A program made the translations under genes and the position numbers. From positions 1 to 30,360 of the forward strand of contig JBFWLP010000036.1 of assembly GCA_050252075.1 (NCBI GenBank): a DNA stretch of 30,360 nucleotides. Direction: 5' to 3'. The notes below the pieces were generated by a model. It saw only the letters and a list, made by a program, of their open reading frames with translations. It did not search any database and had not been told where the DNA came from. This document shows positions 15,438-24,216 of this stretch, one piece after another. The number at the start of each line of letters is the position of its first letter. Position 1 is the first letter of the stretch. This stretch comes from JAAYGT01 sp050252075. Its GTDB lineage: Bacteria > Pseudomonadota > Gammaproteobacteria > Burkholderiales > Burkholderiaceae_B.

Positions 15438-16418
15438 TCAGGTTCCCAGCCTGGACAGGCGATTCACGGCGACGATGCCGATCAGCATCATGATGCCGGC
15501 AATGCCCAGAATATCGTTACCCGCTTCGGTAGTGAACAGCACGCTGATATAGTCGGGGCTGGCAAACCACATGATCGCCATGATCATGAGCGGAATAATG
15601 CTGAGCATCTTGGCGGTCAGTCGCCCTTCGGCCGTCAGGGCACGTGCCTTCATGCGCAATTCCCGGCGGCCGCGTATCACCGTTGCCAGGTTCGACAGCG
15701 TGTCGGCCAGCGAGCCGCCGGTCTCGCGTTGCAGTAACAGGCAAACCGCCAGAAACGAAAAATCCGGAAGGCGGATGCGCAGTTCGGCTTCATCGAGCAC
15801 CAGGGCCAGATCATTACCCAGTTGCAGGCTGTGCCCTATGCGCTGAAACTCCGGACCAATAGGCCAGGCAAAGACCTCGCCGACATTGCTCAGCGATCGC
15901 GTGATGGGCACACCGGCCTGGCTGGCCCGGGTGATGGTGTCCAGCACGTCGGGCATGAGCGCCAGAAAAGCCTCCTGAAAACGTTGAACCTGCCAGCGGT
16001 AAATATAAATGGCTCCGGTAACGGGGGCCGTAACAACCAGTGCAAGCTCGATCCAGAGCGGAAACGAAACAAAACGCCACACCACGGCGGCGGTTACCGC
16101 AAACAGCGAGGGAACCGCAATGACCGCGATATAAAGCGCTTTGCGCCCGCCCACGGCTTCCAGGCGGGCAATGTAGGGGCCCAGTATGCCCAGCGACTCA
16201 CGCAGTTTGCGTTTGCGTTGCTCACGTTCGGCCCGGTTGGTGTCGCTTGCATCACGCGTGCTTATCCGTCCCATGACCTCGCGCACGGTTGTCGTCAGCC
16301 GTTTGCGCAGCCGATCACGCGGGGATTCGTACATAAGGCGCACGGCGAAAAAAGCAAACCCGCCCACCATCAGCACAGTCAGAAAGGCAAAAACGGCCAA
16401 ACGATCGTCGGGGCTCAT
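15438..16418 (-). CDS. tadB: Inner-membrane platform protein TadB
   Basis: Partner of TadC, 326 residues. An N-terminal helix (about 8-28) is followed by a basic, charged cytoplasmic stretch (RDRLRKRLTTTVREVM, EREQRKRKLRE), two helices (about 95-150), the T2SS F domain (about 165-265; PDVLDTITRASQAGVPITRSLSNV and LLQRETGGSLADTLSNLATVIRGRRELR) and two C-terminal helices. The RETGG motif is characteristic of TadB-type F domains. The start overlaps the tadA stop by four bases. Confidence 0.9.
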   Translation of the reverse strand: MSPDDRLAVFAFLTVLMVGGFAFFAVRLMYESPRDRLRKRLTTTVREVMGRISTRDASDTNRAEREQRKRKLRESLGILGPYIARLEAVGGRKALYIAVIAVPSLFAVTAAVVWRFVSFPLWIELALVVTAPVTGAIYIYRWQVQRFQEAFLALMPDVLDTITRASQAGVPITRSLSNVGEVFAWPIGPEFQRIGHSLQLGNDLALVLDEAELRIRLPDFSFLAVCLLLQRETGGSLADTLSNLATVIRGRRELRMKARALTAEGRLTAKMLSIIPLMIMAIMWFASPDYISVLFTTEAGNDILGIAGIMMLIGIVAVNRLSRLGT

Positions 16419-17860
16419 GGTTTGGTCGCCTCCAGCAACTGGGTTTCCAGACCAAAATAACGTGCGCGCTCGGAAAATGCCGGGCGCAAGCCGGTAGACT
16501 CATACGCTCCGGTGACATTCGAACCGTAGGAAACCGGGTCAAAACTGAAATGGAACAGTTCCTGGGTGACGATGACGTCACCTTCCATACCGACTATTTC
16601 CGTGATGCTGGTTACCCGCCGGGCACCGTCGCGCATACGTTCCACCTGAACGACAAGTTGCACCGCACTGGCTATCTGGCGCCGTATGGAATAAAGGGGC
16701 AGATTGCCGTTGGCCATCATGACCATGCTTTCCAGGCGTATCAGGGCGTCGCGTGGCGTGTTCGCGTGCAGTGTCGTCATGGAGCCGTCGTGGCCGGTGT
16801 TCATGGCTTGAAGCACGTCGAAGGCTTCGGCACCCCGTGTTTCTCCCAGAATGATGCGATCGGGGCGCATGCGCAGGGCATTGCGTACCAGGTCGCCCTG
16901 GGTGACCGCATTCCTGCCCTCGATGTTCGGCGGGCGCGTTTCCATGCGCACAACGTGAGGCTGCTGCAGTTGCAGTTCGGCGGCATCTTCCACGGTCACA
17001 ATACGTTCGGCGGCGTCTATGTAATGCGAAAGTGCATTCAACAGGGTGGTTTTGCCCGAGCCCGTGCCGCCGGAAATCACGATGTTCAGTCGTGACGCCG
17101 CCGCGATCTGCAGAACCCGTGCCATGGCAAGCGACATGCTGCCCTGGCTGGCCAGCCGGGGCAGGGTCAGGTTGCGTCGCGAAAACTTGCGTATGGACAG
17201 CACCACGCCGTCCAGCGCCAGCGGTGGAATGACCACGTTCACCCGGCTGCCGTCGGCCAGCCGCGCATCGACCATGGGGCTGCTTTCGTCCACCCGCCGT
17301 CCGACCGATGCCGCAATGCGTTGCGCCACATTCAGCAGGTGGGCATTATCGCGAAACTTCAGCGTGGTGAGCTCCAGACGGCCTCGACGTTCCACATAGA
17401 CGTGATCGGGTCCGTTGACCATGATGTCGGAGACGGTTTCGTCTTTCAGCAACGGCTCGATGGGGCCGACGCCGAACATATCGTTCAGAATCTCGTCGGT
17501 CATCTGGGTTTGTTCGCTCTGCGTGATAGGCAGGCGGTCGCGAAGTGCCAATTCGGCGATCAGGCGCTCAATATCTTCACGCAGGTGCTGGCGTGACTGG
17601 GTAATGGCCGACGACACATTCAGGCTGGAAAATACATACTGACGGGCGGCTTCATAGTGTTCCGAGCGAATCAAGGTGCGGGCATCGGCCCGCACTCGTG
17701 CACTGCGCGCCGGTGCGGCGGAGGCCAGATCGGGAAGTGCCGCCCCCTGCGGCTCTGGAGCCTGTGGCTCTGGTTCAGGCATGCTGCTGGGCAGGGAGGG
17801 CGTGGCGTCTGATGCGGAGGGCTTCGACGCGCCGGATCCCGGTTTCTTGCGCCCAAACAT
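16415..17860 (-). CDS. tadA: TadA/CpaF secretion ATPase
   Basis: Hexameric cytoplasmic ATPase that powers Flp pilus assembly. I place the start at the ATG at 17860 (MFGRKKPG), which overlaps the tadZ stop as TAATG; a start 33 bases upstream is also open. The protein is then 481 residues. It has a Pro- and Ala-rich N-terminal linker, a CpaF N-domain (ILNDMFGVGPIEPLLKD, SDIMVNGPDHVYVERRG), Walker A GGTGSGKTT (264-272), and the C-terminal Asp/His box and Walker B region with RIILGETRGAEAFDVLQAMNTGHDG and TTLHANTPRDAL. All motifs expected for an active type II/IV secretion ATPase are intact. Confidence 0.94.
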   Translation of the reverse strand: MFGRKKPGSGASKPSASDATPSLPSSMPEPEPQAPEPQGAALPDLASAAPARSARVRADARTLIRSEHYEAARQYVFSSLNVSSAITQSRQHLREDIERLIAELALRDRLPITQSEQTQMTDEILNDMFGVGPIEPLLKDETVSDIMVNGPDHVYVERRGRLELTTLKFRDNAHLLNVAQRIAASVGRRVDESSPMVDARLADGSRVNVVIPPLALDGVVLSIRKFSRRNLTLPRLASQGSMSLAMARVLQIAAASRLNIVISGGTGSGKTTLLNALSHYIDAAERIVTVEDAAELQLQQPHVVRMETRPPNIEGRNAVTQGDLVRNALRMRPDRIILGETRGAEAFDVLQAMNTGHDGSMTTLHANTPRDALIRLESMVMMANGNLPLYSIRRQIASAVQLVVQVERMRDGARRVTSITEIVGMEGDVIVTQELFHFSFDPVSYGSNVTGAYESTGLRPAFSERARYFGLETQLLEATKP

Positions 17861-19080
17861 TATGAGCGCTTCCGCAACAGGCGGCTGAGCCACGAGCCGT
17901 TATTGACATTGCCTACCGCCTCACCGGTGAGCAGGCGGGCCAGGCGGGCCACTGCCTGGCGCATGGCACTGTCTTTGGCCAGCGGTTCGCCCAGATTTTC
18001 CGCCAGTGACGGAAACTTTCCGTCGTAAGGGATATCCAGCGATACCGGGTGGTCGACCGCTTGGGAAAATTCTTGCGTGCTGACATGGCTGGACGCAGGA
18101 AACCGGGTTGAATTCAGCACCAGATGCAGCACGGGTGCCTGCATGTGGCCTTTCAAATGGGCGTCCAGCTGTGTCATGACGCGGCCGGAATGAATCGAGT
18201 GATCCGAGACTATGCATGCCATGCTGGCGACCGAAAACACCTCGTTGGCCACCATGCCGCCGGCATCGGGAAGGTCAACGACCAGGTAATGGAAATGCTG
18301 GGACAGCAGCTCCATCAGCCGGGCGATGGCGCCCGGTGCGGCATGGAATTCGTCTTCATAACTGTGGTTGAACGCCAGAACGAACAGTCGGTGATCTTTC
18401 GTTGTGAGTACGCGTTCAAGAAACTGGGGGTCCAGCGCCTCGATGTTGTTCAGTGCTTCAGACATGGCATGGTTGCTGGGCAAACCGAGCAGCGTTGTTC
18501 CTGCGCCACCGTAGTAATCCATGTCCAGATACACGACGCGTCGCAGTCCGCCGCCGGCGGTCAGTTCCCGCGCCAGGTGGGCGGCGATCGTGGTAACGCC
18601 CACGCCCCCCCGGGTACCGGCTACGGCGATCACTTTGCCGCTGCGCGACTGGCGCACGGAGAAGTCGTCCTTCTCGTCGAGCCACAGGCGCAGCGCATCG
18701 GTGGTGATAGGTTTGTAGCGATAGTCGGCAATGCCGGCCTGAAGCAGCAGGCGGTAAAGCGTGACGTCGTTGCGGTCTCCAACGGTATACACCTGTACCG
18801 ACGGATCGCAGGCATCGGCCAACCGGTCAAGCGCGTCGAGTGGTTTCGTCAGCCCCGAAATATCGATGATCATGCGTTGGGGCGGCGTATCGACCTTGCC
18901 CAGGTGAGCAATGATGTCGTCGATACCCCCCACGTCGATGTAAGCGTCGGAAATATCCAGTTGCTGCAACGCCTGTTCAACTTGCTGGCGGCCGGCCGTG
19001 TCGGCCATGAAAATTACCAGACCGGCGTTGCGTGCCGGGTCGTTGCGCTTCTTGCTGTCAAAGGCATCCAGTACACCCAT
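17860..19080 (-). CDS. tadZ: TadZ/CpaE pilus localisation ATPase-like protein
   Basis: MinD/ParA-like protein that places the Tad machinery at the pole or another site. The 406 residues comprise a receiver-like N-domain (about 18-135) lacking a clear phosphorylation Asp pocket and a MinD-fold domain with the atypical Walker A TRGGVGVTT (156-164). There the usual Lys after the Gly run is Val, a substitution typical of CpaE/TadZ. Other ATPase-family pieces are VVYLDMDYYGGAGTTLLGL and YLVVDLPDAGGM. It precedes tadA with overlapping codons and follows cpaD by 26 bases. Confidence 0.9.
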   Translation of the reverse strand: MGVLDAFDSKKRNDPARNAGLVIFMADTAGRQQVEQALQQLDISDAYIDVGGIDDIIAHLGKVDTPPQRMIIDISGLTKPLDALDRLADACDPSVQVYTVGDRNDVTLYRLLLQAGIADYRYKPITTDALRLWLDEKDDFSVRQSRSGKVIAVAGTRGGVGVTTIAAHLARELTAGGGLRRVVYLDMDYYGGAGTTLLGLPSNHAMSEALNNIEALDPQFLERVLTTKDHRLFVLAFNHSYEDEFHAAPGAIARLMELLSQHFHYLVVDLPDAGGMVANEVFSVASMACIVSDHSIHSGRVMTQLDAHLKGHMQAPVLHLVLNSTRFPASSHVSTQEFSQAVDHPVSLDIPYDGKFPSLAENLGEPLAKDSAMRQAVARLARLLTGEAVGNVNNGSWLSRLLRKRS

Positions 19081-19106
19081 TGTGCCGTTCCTGCTTAGTG
19101 ATCGCG

Positions 19107-19517
19107 TTAGTTAGAGGTAACGCCCACATCGGTGGTGGACGTTCCGCGCAGTTCGGTAACCTGACCCTCGCGATAGCGTTGGGCGGCACCTGCGGCGGTA
19201 TCCGCCGATTGGCCGGCGTAGGGTTTGGGATGGGTCAGATCGTTAGGCCGTGCAACCTGGTTGGCCAGGTTGGTGTAGGTTGCACAACCAAAGGCTATGG
19301 CCGGCCGCCGGTCTTCGGGCTTGTCCAGCCGCGACGCCTCCAGCAGCGGGGTGCAGTCCGGCGGCACGGCACGAAAGCCTGACGCATCTTGCGTAACCGT
19401 GATGATGCCGGGGTTGGGTAATGCCACATTCTCTTTGTTGGGGAATGCACACCCGCCCAATGCCATACCCAGCCCCAGCAACGTGGCGGTGCGGACAGCG
19501 GTCTTCAGTGATGTCAT
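19107..19517 (-). CDS. cpaD: CpaD-family pilus assembly lipoprotein
   Basis: A 136-residue envelope lipoprotein: the signal MTSLKTAVRTATLLGLGMAL ends in the lipobox LGGC with Cys23. The conserved CpaD pattern is present: VPPDCTPLL, then FGCATYTNLANQVARPNDLTHP and repeats of small residues near the end. The protein is shorter than the usual CpaD of about 200 residues, keeping mainly the Cys-containing conserved part. CpaD proteins assist the secretin in the outer membrane; it is encoded directly after rcpA as expected. Sometimes annotated as TadX or RcpB-like. Confidence 0.85.
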   Translation of the reverse strand: MTSLKTAVRTATLLGLGMALGGCAFPNKENVALPNPGIITVTQDASGFRAVPPDCTPLLEASRLDKPEDRRPAIAFGCATYTNLANQVARPNDLTHPKPYAGQSADTAAGAAQRYREGQVTELRGTSTTDVGVTSN

Positions 19518-19550
19518 AGGTAATCCCCCGGAACGGAATCGGCGTGGCGG

Positions 19551-20933
19551 TTAATAAACGAAGCCGGCGGCGCCGGTCAGGCGAGGCACCTGGCCCGACA
19601 GCGGATCAAGCCCCACTTTTTCCTTCAGAATATGTTCGATGTCGGTGCTTGGGCGCATGCTTTCCAGCGGGCTGGCCAGCTGGCTGCTGTCGGTGGGTTT
19701 CACCAGGTAGGGCGTGACAATGACAACAAGCTCGCTTTTGTTGTTCTGGTAGTCTGACGATGAAAAGAGTCGGCCCAGTACCGGCACTTGCCCCAACCCC
19801 GGGATTTGCGAAGAAATATCTCGCATATTGTTTTGCAGCAAACCGCCAATGGCAAAGCTCTGGCCGCTGGCCATTTCCACGGTGGTTTCAACCCGGCGCA
19901 CCGCCAGACCCGGAATGGCCATGCCTTCCATGACAATGCTGCTGTTCGGATCGATTTCACTGATCTCCGGGCGAACCTTGATGCTGATCCGGTCGTCGGA
20001 CAGCACCGTGGGCGTGAAATCTAGGGCAACTCCGAACGGCTTGAATTCGACGGTGATGCTGTTGTTCTCGTCTTGCTTGACCGGAATGGGAAACTCGCCG
20101 CCGGCCAGAAAGCTGGCAGTCTCGCCGGACACAGCCGTCAGGTTGGGTTCAGCCAGAATGCTGATCAGGCCTTCTCTGTCCAGAACGTCGATCATGGCCT
20201 GAATGGACCGGCCGTCTTTGGCGTAACCGCCCAGGAAAGAGTAGCCGCCGTTCTGTGCCGCACTGTAGGTTCCGGTGGAGCTGAAGGCCATGGCTGCCGC
20301 CCCTTGGGCGAAGGAGCCGGTGATATTCTGGAAGGCGCGGCCGCTGATCACGCCGGCAAAAAAGTTGCCCGGCGTTGCAATGGCAGACCAGTTGATCCCC
20401 AGTTGCTGGGTGACTTCCCGGGAAACCTCGGTAACGCGCACCCTTAAATACACCTGCGTGGGGCTGCTGAGCGCCATGCGGTTGATCAGCTCTTCGGTTT
20501 CGCCCAGATAGGCCTTGACCGTGCGCAAAATGGCATCGACGGTTTGGCTGTCGGGGACGGCTCCGCTGATCATCAACGACCCGGGTGCCGATTCCAGTGA
20601 AATACGCAAGCCGGGAAACCGCTGGCGCAGCACTTGGGTAATTTCACCGGTGGGGTGGCGTACTTGCACGTTCTGCTGAATGATCGTGTTGCCGGCGTCG
20701 TCCAGCACATACAGTGTGGTTTGGCCTGCCTTCTTGCCCATGATCAGCACAGCGTTCTGCGAGGGCACCTGAATATCGGCCACGGCCGGATCGGCCACGA
20801 ACACGGTTTTTGCCGACCCCTGAAAGCGAATCAGCCGCCCTTCGCCCACGGCCAGGGGGGTTGCCGTTGCAACCGATACCCCGCCCAGGGCGAGCACGGC
20901 AACCGCCGCTATATTGGTAAGGTGTCTTGTCAT
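19551..20933 (-). CDS. rcpA: Outer-membrane secretin RcpA/CpaC
   Basis: Forms the outer-membrane channel of the Flp pilus. The 460-residue protein has a signal peptide (MTRHLTNIAAVAVLALGGVS, cleavage near TATA), an N0-like pilus domain (residues 27-100; GRLIRFQGSAKTVFVADPAVADIQVPSQN), a BON-like segment (SLMISGAVPDSQTVDAILRTV) and the secretin domain (about 230-425). That domain carries SILAEPNLTAVSGETASFLAGGEFPIPV, DRISIKVRPEISEID and IPGLGQVPVLGRLFSS. The last two are classic secretin signatures. It lies between rcpC and cpaD. Confidence 0.93.
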   Translation of the reverse strand: MTRHLTNIAAVAVLALGGVSVATATPLAVGEGRLIRFQGSAKTVFVADPAVADIQVPSQNAVLIMGKKAGQTTLYVLDDAGNTIIQQNVQVRHPTGEITQVLRQRFPGLRISLESAPGSLMISGAVPDSQTVDAILRTVKAYLGETEELINRMALSSPTQVYLRVRVTEVSREVTQQLGINWSAIATPGNFFAGVISGRAFQNITGSFAQGAAAMAFSSTGTYSAAQNGGYSFLGGYAKDGRSIQAMIDVLDREGLISILAEPNLTAVSGETASFLAGGEFPIPVKQDENNSITVEFKPFGVALDFTPTVLSDDRISIKVRPEISEIDPNSSIVMEGMAIPGLAVRRVETTVEMASGQSFAIGGLLQNNMRDISSQIPGLGQVPVLGRLFSSSDYQNNKSELVVIVTPYLVKPTDSSQLASPLESMRPSTDIEHILKEKVGLDPLSGQVPRLTGAAGFVY

Positions 20934-20951
20934 GGTTTACCTGTTACGCCG

Positions 20952-22019
20952 CTAAAAGCTCAAGCCACCGACACCTGCCGGGGCCCCGATGGGGCCCGAC
21001 GCACTTGGCGAGGAAATGGCTTGACCTGCCGAGTTTAGCGGTTGTGTCGCCTGTTGGGAGCCCCGGAACACAGTGATTTCCCGGGGTTGTTGCGTCATGG
21101 ACAAGGGGGCCGGTGGCGCAGGAGCGTCGTTATCGGCGGCGGCTTTGGCGGCGGCCTGTGCTTGTGCGGCTTTTTCCGCATCGCTGATGGCCCGTGAAAT
21201 ATCACCGGCCCATAGCGGGCCGGTGTCGTTGCCCGACTGCTCCTGCCAACCCACGACATTGCCGGTTTCCTGGTCACGGTCGGCATTCCGGTCGGTAATG
21301 GCAAAACTGCGAAGCGCCAACGTAACAGTGCCCAGCCGCTGTGCAATGGCAACAGCTTCGGCGGCACGGGGGCGAACTTCAACGGTGATGGTGCGCGCCG
21401 TGGATGCGCGGCCGTCTTCCCGGTTCCCCTGCGAGTCAATCGCCTGGCGAAACACCGAGCCCACGGCAATAACCCGAGCCTTCTGCACAATGGTTTCACT
21501 AACTACGGCCTGCGCTTTGCTGGGGAGCGATAACCCGGCAAACGGGCCGGAGCCGGATGAGCTGGAGCCCCCCTGCACCAGAATCATGTCAACATAATCG
21601 CCGGGCTGGATCAGGCCGGCATTGCCCGATACGTTGTCCACCGAGACAGATACGGCACGCATGCCCGGTTTCAGAACCGCCGAAAGGAAGCCTGGGGCGT
21701 CAGGACGGATAACATCGCGTTCAAGAATGGGAGTACCCGCCCGCATGGCGCGACGGATCATCACGCCGGTGACGTCGGTAGGGGCATTGCCTTGCACAAT
21801 CGCCCCCGAGGGCGCATCGAGCCGGTTCACGGTTTTCCAGTCCAGGTCTTCGTTGCGCAATAACAGCCCGGCCGGAAGATCGTCGGCCGCCACCCGGATC
21901 TGGACGGTGTTTTCAGGGGTGGGGGCCTTGCGCACATGGCTTACGTACAGCGAGCGCACCGCCAGAGCAACCAGCGCCGCGCCAAGAAACAACAGGGCCA
22001 GTTTTAGCGGCGTGGACAT
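20952..22019 (-). CDS. rcpC: RcpC/CpaB pilus assembly protein
   Basis: Periplasmic, membrane-anchored Tad component of 355 residues. It has a signal anchor (about 6-24), a SAF domain (about 42-105; VRVAADDLPAGLLLRNEDLDWKTV and MIRRAMRAGTPILERDVI) and an RcpC domain (about 110-260; GMRAVSVSVDNVSGNAGLIQPGDYVDMILV). The C-terminal 90 residues are rich in Ala, Pro, Ser and Gly and probably disordered. An AAAGGAA ribosome binding site lies seven bases before the ATG. It is thought to help secretin assembly or to bind peptidoglycan. Confidence 0.9.
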   Translation of the reverse strand: MSTPLKLALLFLGAALVALAVRSLYVSHVRKAPTPENTVQIRVAADDLPAGLLLRNEDLDWKTVNRLDAPSGAIVQGNAPTDVTGVMIRRAMRAGTPILERDVIRPDAPGFLSAVLKPGMRAVSVSVDNVSGNAGLIQPGDYVDMILVQGGSSSSGSGPFAGLSLPSKAQAVVSETIVQKARVIAVGSVFRQAIDSQGNREDGRASTARTITVEVRPRAAEAVAIAQRLGTVTLALRSFAITDRNADRDQETGNVVGWQEQSGNDTGPLWAGDISRAISDAEKAAQAQAAAKAAADNDAPAPPAPLSMTQQPREITVFRGSQQATQPLNSAGQAISSPSASGPIGAPAGVGGLSF

Positions 22020-22070
22020 AAGCCAGTTCCTTTGCTGAGTAGCGCCATGTGAAACAAAGACGACATACCG

Positions 22071-22559
22071 CTATGGTATAGAAAAATACAAAACATAAAC
22101 GCCGGCCACTGAAAGGGCGACACCGTAGGGAACACCCCGGCGAGCGTCAAGCCGCCGCAGGCATGGCGACAGCGGAGTGAGCCATTGTCGTTGCAGGAAA
22201 AAGCGTGCCATCAGCCCCGCCACGGCCAGCACCCCGCCCGCAAGCGTGGTGATCACAATGGCCGGCAAAGCCAATATGGGCCCGGCCCACAGCATCAGGG
22301 CCGTGAAAAGCTTCACGTCGCCACCGCCCATCCAGCCCAGGGCAAAAAATACCGTAGTAACGACAAAGGTCAGGACGGCAATGGCCGCATGCCAACCCAC
22401 GTCTGTCCACCCCATCGGGCTTAGCGCCGCATGCACCAGAAACAGAAAGCCAAAGACGCCTACCCAGACATTGGGCAGACGTCTTTGGTTCAGGTCGTGC
22501 CAGGCCAATCGAGCAAGTACGAACACCCCCAGGATCGTTATCAACAGATCAACATGCAC
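22071..22559 (-). CDS. tadV: Prepilin peptidase TadV/CpaA
   Basis: Inner-membrane aspartic peptidase of 162 residues that removes the leader of Flp, TadE and TadF. Both catalytic Asp residues are present: Asp22 in WHDLNQRRLPN and Asp81 in MGGGDVKLF, the GxGD-type motif. Six hydrophobic segments are visible. It lacks the N-methylation domain of the larger PilD enzymes, as is normal for TadV. It stands between flp and rcpC. Confidence 0.92.
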   Translation of the reverse strand: MHVDLLITILGVFVLARLAWHDLNQRRLPNVWVGVFGFLFLVHAALSPMGWTDVGWHAAIAVLTFVVTTVFFALGWMGGGDVKLFTALMLWAGPILALPAIVITTLAGGVLAVAGLMARFFLQRQWLTPLSPCLRRLDARRGVPYGVALSVAGVYVLYFSIP

Positions 22560-22612
22560 CGTGTACGATGAGGTCAGACTATCGAACGAACCCGGGATCT
22601 ACGTGTCAACGT

Positions 22613-22795
22613 TTATGGTGTTGTAGCAGTGCTAGCGCCAGTTATCGCAGTCTCTGCGTTGGTGAAAATGGTGCCCAGATCGGCGCTTCCAATGAACGCG
22701 ACAACTGCTGCAAGAATCACTGCCGCCAAAATCGCATATTCAATCGCGCTGACGCCGCGATCGTCACGACGCAAAGAAGAAAGAAGTTTACGCAT
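22613..22795 (-). CDS. flp: Flp-family major pilin
   Basis: Structural subunit of the Flp pilus, 60 residues. The short basic leader MRKLLSSLRRDDRG ends at the processing site G|VSAIEY; Glu at +5 followed by Tyr is the Flp hallmark. The hydrophobic helix AILAAVILAAVVAFIGS and a short Thr/Ala-rich tail complete it. A G-rich site (GGGGG, 22800-22804) precedes the ATG. It is the first gene of the Tad operon and the only flp seen here. The 53 bases to tadV contain no obvious terminator. Confidence 0.95.
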   Translation of the reverse strand: MRKLLSSLRRDDRGVSAIEYAILAAVILAAVVAFIGSADLGTIFTNAETAITGASTATTP

Positions 22796-22894
22796 ATATC
22801 CCCCAATGGGTAGAAGAAGAACAATAAGCCCCGAATGGCCCGAAACCTCGATGTAAGGTTAACATCGTTCAGCTAGTTTTAAGCCGATAAGGTA

Positions 22895-22923
22895 ATTGTA
22901 GCAATTCAGCCTGCCACTTTTAA
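22895..22923 (-). promoter_or_regulatory. Predicted promoter of the Tad operon, extended -10
   Basis: On the minus strand TTAAAA (22918-22923) and TACAAT (22895-22900) are 17 bases apart, and TGC directly before TACAAT makes an extended -10. The start would be near 22888, giving a leader of about 93 bases before flp. Confidence 0.45.
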
Positions 22924-22942
22924 CGTTTATATCGCCAAATTA

Positions 22943-22956
22943 TTGATCTAGATTAA
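22943..22956. promoter_or_regulatory. Candidate FNR/ANR-type box
   Basis: TTGATCTAGATTAA matches the FNR-family consensus TTGAT-N4-ATCAA at nine of ten positions. Its centre is about 61 bases upstream of the predicted start of the Tad transcript, the class I activator position. No other activator site was noticed. Confidence 0.5.
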
Positions 22957-23119
22957 ACCTATAACCAAAATGGTGCATCGAAACAACACAGTATTCTTGC
23001 GCCCGTGTTGTTTTTTTGTTTTCTATGCAAGTTGCGATGTTTTTGTCGATTTTAGGCTCATTTTTCCTATAGTTCGATCATGTGCGGCATTTAGGGCGAA
23101 TCGGGTTTTTCAGAACAAA

Positions 23120-23148
23120 CTGACATATTGCGGTCATTTATCTATGAG
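23120..23148 (+). promoter_or_regulatory. Predicted promoter of the TctC-sulfatase operon
   Basis: CTGACA (23120-23125) and TATGAG (23143-23148) are 17 bases apart. The start would be near 23155, directly before the palindromic operator at 23159-23176. Confidence 0.45.
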
Positions 23149-23158
23149 AAGATTCAAC

Positions 23159-23176
23159 AATGTAATCGATTACATT
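23159..23176. promoter_or_regulatory. LacI-family operator, perfect 18-bp palindrome
   Basis: AATGTAATCGATTACATT is a perfect palindrome with a central CG, the usual shape of LacI/GalR-family operators. It covers the predicted transcription start of the operon that encodes a LacI-family regulator at 25767-26765, so self-repression is the simplest reading. Confidence 0.8.
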
Positions 23177-23230
23177 ACTATTCACCCTGGGTGAAGAAAT
23201 GAATTTCAACAGGCTTAATCGGAGAAGCTC

Positions 23231-24202
23231 ATGAAGAAAATAGTTCGTATGCTGGGTATTGTTCTGGCCTTGGGGTGTGCGGCCCCGGCGGGCGCGCAGG
23301 CGGCGTTCCCGGAAAAACCCGTCACCATCATTGTGCCGTTTGCCAACGGCGGGGGCGTCGATATTCTGACGCGCAAACTGGCCCAATCCATGGGTGAGCG
23401 CCTGGGGCAAACGGTTATTATCCAGAACCTGACCGGGGCGGGCGGCAATGTGGGTGTGGTGGAAGCTGCCAAGGCCGCGCCCGACGGCTATACGCTGGTT
23501 ATGGCCACCACCGGCACACATACCATCAACCCGGCGGTCTACGCAAAAATGCCTTTTGACGCCAACAAGGATTTCGCGCCCATTACCACGGTGGCCTCGG
23601 TGCCCAACCTGCTGGTGGTCAACGCTCGCCTGCCGGTGAACTCGCTGACCGAGCTGGTTGCGCTGGCGCAGGCGAATCCGGGCAAGTACAGTTTTGCCTC
23701 GTTCGGCAATGGCACGTCGAACCATTTGTCAGGCGAATTGCTCAAGCAACTGGCCGGCATAGACGTGCTGCACGTGCCCTATAAAAGTGCCACCCAGGCG
23801 GTCACCGACCTTATTGCCGGCCATGTGGATTTTGCATTTGTGAATACGCCGTTATCCTTACCGCATGTAGAGTCTGGTGCGCTGAAGGCCTTTGCGGTAA
23901 CCACGGGCGTGCGCTCCCAGGCGACCCCCCAGTTTCCGTCCATGCAGGAAGCCGGTTTGCCCGGTTTTGTGGTTGAATCCTGGTACGGGCTGATGGCGCC
24001 GGCCGGTACGCCCGACGCGGTCGTTCAAACGCTGTATGACGCCACGGTGGCGAGCCTGGCAGAGCCCGATGTAACAACGTTCTTCAACCAGAAGGGGGCC
24101 GATGTCGTCACGCTGGAGCCCAAGGCCTTCAAGCAGGCGCTGGTGCAGGAACAGCAGCGCTGGGCCGACATTGTCGAAAAATCCGGCGCTCGTATCGATT
24201 AA
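23231..24202 (+). CDS. Tripartite tricarboxylate transport receptor, TctC/Bug family
   Basis: Periplasmic binding protein of 323 residues, of the family hugely expanded in Bordetella and relatives. The signal peptide MKKIVRMLGIVLALGCAAPA ends near AQA24. The mature start FPEKPVTIIVPFANGGGVDILTR is the Bug hallmark, followed by VIIQNLTGAGGNVGVVEAAKAAPDGYTL (the ligand loop) and YKSATQAVTDLIAGHVDFAF. No TctA or TctB gene is nearby, which is common for orphan Bug receptors. It is the first gene after the LacI-type operator and precedes the sulfatase by 14 bases. The ligand may be the ester cleaved by the downstream enzymes, but it is not known. Confidence 0.92.
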   Translation: MKKIVRMLGIVLALGCAAPAGAQAAFPEKPVTIIVPFANGGGVDILTRKLAQSMGERLGQTVIIQNLTGAGGNVGVVEAAKAAPDGYTLVMATTGTHTINPAVYAKMPFDANKDFAPITTVASVPNLLVVNARLPVNSLTELVALAQANPGKYSFASFGNGTSNHLSGELLKQLAGIDVLHVPYKSATQAVTDLIAGHVDFAFVNTPLSLPHVESGALKAFAVTTGVRSQATPQFPSMQEAGLPGFVVESWYGLMAPAGTPDAVVQTLYDATVASLAEPDVTTFFNQKGADVVTLEPKAFKQALVQEQQRWADIVEKSGARID

Positions 24203-24216
24203 ATGGAAGTCCGCCG

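Noticed and set aside
22897..22917. Sigma-54 promoter before flp (TGGCAGG ... TTGCT on the minus strand)
   Set aside because: The GG and GC elements are 11 bases apart; sigma-54 promoters need 10. The sigma-70 extended -10 at the same place fits better.
22970..23194. 74-codon plus-strand frame before the TctC gene
   Set aside because: It contains the promoter and the LacI operator, is Phe/Cys-rich and has no coding character.
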